9,601 nt of DNA from the NCBI GenBank assembly GCA_028698765.1, contig JAQVVW010000030.1, forward strand, positions 1-9,601, written 5' to 3'. This document shows, piece by piece, positions 7,085 to 9,601 of the stretch (positions are counted from its first letter, which is position 1; each line of letters starts with the position of its first letter). This stretch comes from Methanoculleus sp. GTDB taxonomy: Archaea > Halobacteriota > Methanomicrobia > Methanomicrobiales > Methanoculleaceae. The position numbers and the translations under genes were made by a program. The notes under the pieces were generated by a model that worked only from the letters and a program-made list of their open reading frames with translations, was not told the DNA's origin and ran no database searches.

Positions 7085-9601
7085 GGATGATCCAGCCGAC
7101 CCGGATGAGCGGGGGAATCGTGGTCCTCGCCCTCGCTTTCGCCGTCGTCGCCCTCCCCCTCGCGAACCCGGCCGCGGCCCTCGCCGCCGGCTCTCTCGCC
7201 CTCTTCCTCTTCTGGCGGGGCTGGCAGTTCGAGCACGATCTCCTGGCCGCTGCCACCTCGCTCGTGGTGAGCCGTGAGGTCGACCGGACGATCCTCCGGC
7301 AGGGGACGGCCGCGACCATCCGGGTACGGGCCGACCTCAGCGTCCCGGTCGGGATGGCGGTCCGGGTGCGTGACCTCCCGCCGGCGGTCGCGGCCGGGGA
7401 AGGCGCTGTCTCTCCGCCGGGGAAGACCGCAACCTACACCCTCCGGCTGATGGCGCCGGGGGAGACGGCGTTTATCGGCATCCTCCTCGAAGCAAGTGAT
7501 GCCTTCTTCGCCGGGAGCCTCGTCTGCCGCCGATTTGACGCCCCGCATCTCCGGGTCTTCCCTGCGGGGACCCTGGAAGCGGGCAGGGGAGTGGGGCTCC
7601 GCGGGGAAGAGACCGAAGTGGACCGTAAGGCCGCGCTTGCCGGGCAGGGTGTCCGCGGGTTCCGGCCCTACCAGACGGGCGACGACCCCCGGCAGGTGGA
7701 CTGGAAGGTCACGGCCCGGCGCGGCACGCTCTACGTCCGGGAGCTGACCGGGCTTGAGGGTGGAGCGCCCCTCATCGCCGTCGACCTCCCGGCGCCGGGG
7801 GATGGGGATCCGGCTGCTTTCACCCGGTTCTCGATGGCCGTCTACGGTGCGGTCGAGGGATCCATCCGCGCCAGGGAGGGCTGCTCCCTCCTTGTCGTCG
7901 CCGGCGGGGAAGTCGTCCGCTTCCTCCCCCGGACCCTGGCGAGCCATGAGGCCCTTGCAGTCGTTGGCGGGCTTGCCCCGTTCGAACCCCGCGCTCCCCT
8001 CTACCGGGCGCCGGGGCCCGCCGTCCTCGCGGCCCGGACACGGACGACCTGGCGGGGAGCGGGCCCGGAAGAGAAGGCATACCACGAGAGGCTCAGCGGC
8101 GTCCTCGCAGGGTTCGCGGCCGAGAGTCCGGCACCCTTCGCGGTGGCGGTGCGAATGGCTCTCGGACGGGCAAATGCCCCGGAGGTCCGGCTTTACTCAC
8201 TCCTTTCAGCAGGCGATAAGAGTCACCTCATCCAGCTGACCCGCGAAGCAAAGGCCCTGGGGATGCGGGTCGTTCTCCGGGCCCCCGCAGGTGCCGGGAC
8301 CCTCCCCGGCGTCGATGCCGTGGAGGTGCTCTGATGGCGGTCGATCGACGGTTCCTCCTCCTCTGTGCCGGTGAGGTCCTGGTCGTCGCCGCAGGCAACC
8401 TCGCGATCGCCCTCGTCTTCCAGATTGTTGTCCTTGCCATGTTCCTCGGCAACCTGCGGGGCTACCCGGTCTTCGTCATCGCGGCGAGTCTCTTCGCCGC
8501 AGTGCTCTACACGGCCGGCGACAACATCCTGTTCCCTCTCCTCGGCCTCGCGGTCGCTCTTGGCTGCGGTTACCTTGCCCTTACCATCCGGGACTACCGG
8601 CTCGCCCGGTGGGCGGCGGGAGGGAATGCGTGATCGCAAACAACCCCTACCGCGGGGCGCTTCTCCTCATTCTCGCCTCCGTAGCCCTCCTTGCCCTCGC
8701 AGCTGCTACCGGTCGGGGTGATATCACCACCGCGACCCTTGTCCTCGCGGGCACGGGCTGCTTCATCGCCGGGATCTTCCTCCTTGCTCTCAACAAGGGT
8801 GAGCCTCTCAACCCGGATATCGTCGCCCTCCTCTCTGCCCAGGGAACGGTCGGCATCGCCACCCTCTGCGCTGACCTCGGCGTCCAGGGGGATGCCCGGT
8901 TCGTCCCATCAGAGAATGGGACCGTCATCGAGGCCATCCCGGTCGCCGGGAGGGTGCCGGCGAACCTCAAGGACGACTACTCCTACATCACCGACGAGAG
9001 CGGGTGCGCCGTCCGGCTTGTTCCGACATGCGCCCCGCTCCTTCTTCATCTCCGCGAGAAGCACGCGCTCGTGGTGCCGGAAGAGGATGAGGCTCTTCTC
9101 GCCTGCATCACCGAGGTCTGCGACGACCTTCTTGAGGTTGCCGGAAAGACTGAGGCTACAAGAGATGGTGAGAACATCGTCGTTACCCTGAATGGCTACC
9201 GCCTCATCCCTGGCTGCCGGGCCGTCCGGGCGGCCTCCCCGAAGTGCTGCACCATGGTCGGCTGCCCGATCTGCAGTCTCCTTGCCGCGATCGCGGCACT
9301 CGGGACGAACGCACCCACAACGATCGAGCATATTATCGTCGGCGAAAAGAGAAAGACTCTCAGGGTCATCCTGAGACCGGAGTCTGCCCATCACCCCTCC
9401 AGTGATAATCCCGGGCGATGAGCGCCACCACGCTGATCAACGGGACACTCGAGCACCTGCTCGAACTCGCCAGATCTTGAGGCCACGGTGGTCGTGCTCG
9501 GGCCTACGGTGAGCATCCTCCCCGACGCCCTCTTCTCGCGCGGCGTGGAGATCGCCGGCGGGGGACGTGGTGACCGCCTCCTGGACATCCTTGTCAGGGG
9601 C

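Overview
The window looks like a chromosomal piece of a GC-rich methanogenic archaeon, probably a Methanomicrobiales member close to Methanoculleus. This is inferred from the high third-position GC, archaeal BRE/TATA promoters, purine-rich Shine-Dalgarno sites with GTG/TTG starts, secreted proteins rich in N-glycosylation sequons, and a MoxR/DUF58/DUF4350 gene set of the kind seen in these methanogens. No database search was possible, so genus level is a guess.

Layout. On the minus strand, a family 2 glycosyltransferase (1-891) runs off the left edge; its promoter is near 1125 and its leader carries a repeated 13-mer. From about 1140 to 1930 there is no convincing gene. This gap does hold a GC-rich island with a long imperfect inverted repeat (1371-1434), a possible structured RNA or gene remnant. 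A near-leaderless promoter at 1930-1942 then drives a secreted protein rich in sequons (1967-3214).

From 3454 to 9421 there is a tight seven-gene plus-strand operon in which every junction overlaps except a 2-base gap between the fourth and fifth genes. The order is: small three-helix membrane protein; large surface protein with two Ig-like domains, one membrane span and a DUF4129-like cytoplasmic tail; DUF4350 membrane-anchored protein; MoxR AAA+ ATPase; DUF58 protein; second small membrane protein; and a two-helix membrane protein with a cysteine-rich cytoplasmic domain. The last ATGA overlap leads into a broken, 5'-truncated DUF364 (heavy-metal chelation family) remnant with a one-base frameshift, at the right edge.

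Working together (inference): MoxR ATPases commonly pair with DUF58 or von Willebrand-like partners as chaperones for maturation or remodelling. Here the ATPase and DUF58 protein would act on the cytoplasmic face against membrane proteins whose main domains lie outside the cell. The substrate is unknown. The operon type is known from other genomes; the less described parts are the cysteine-rich last gene, the Ig-like/DUF4129 protein and the hairpin-rich intergenic island.
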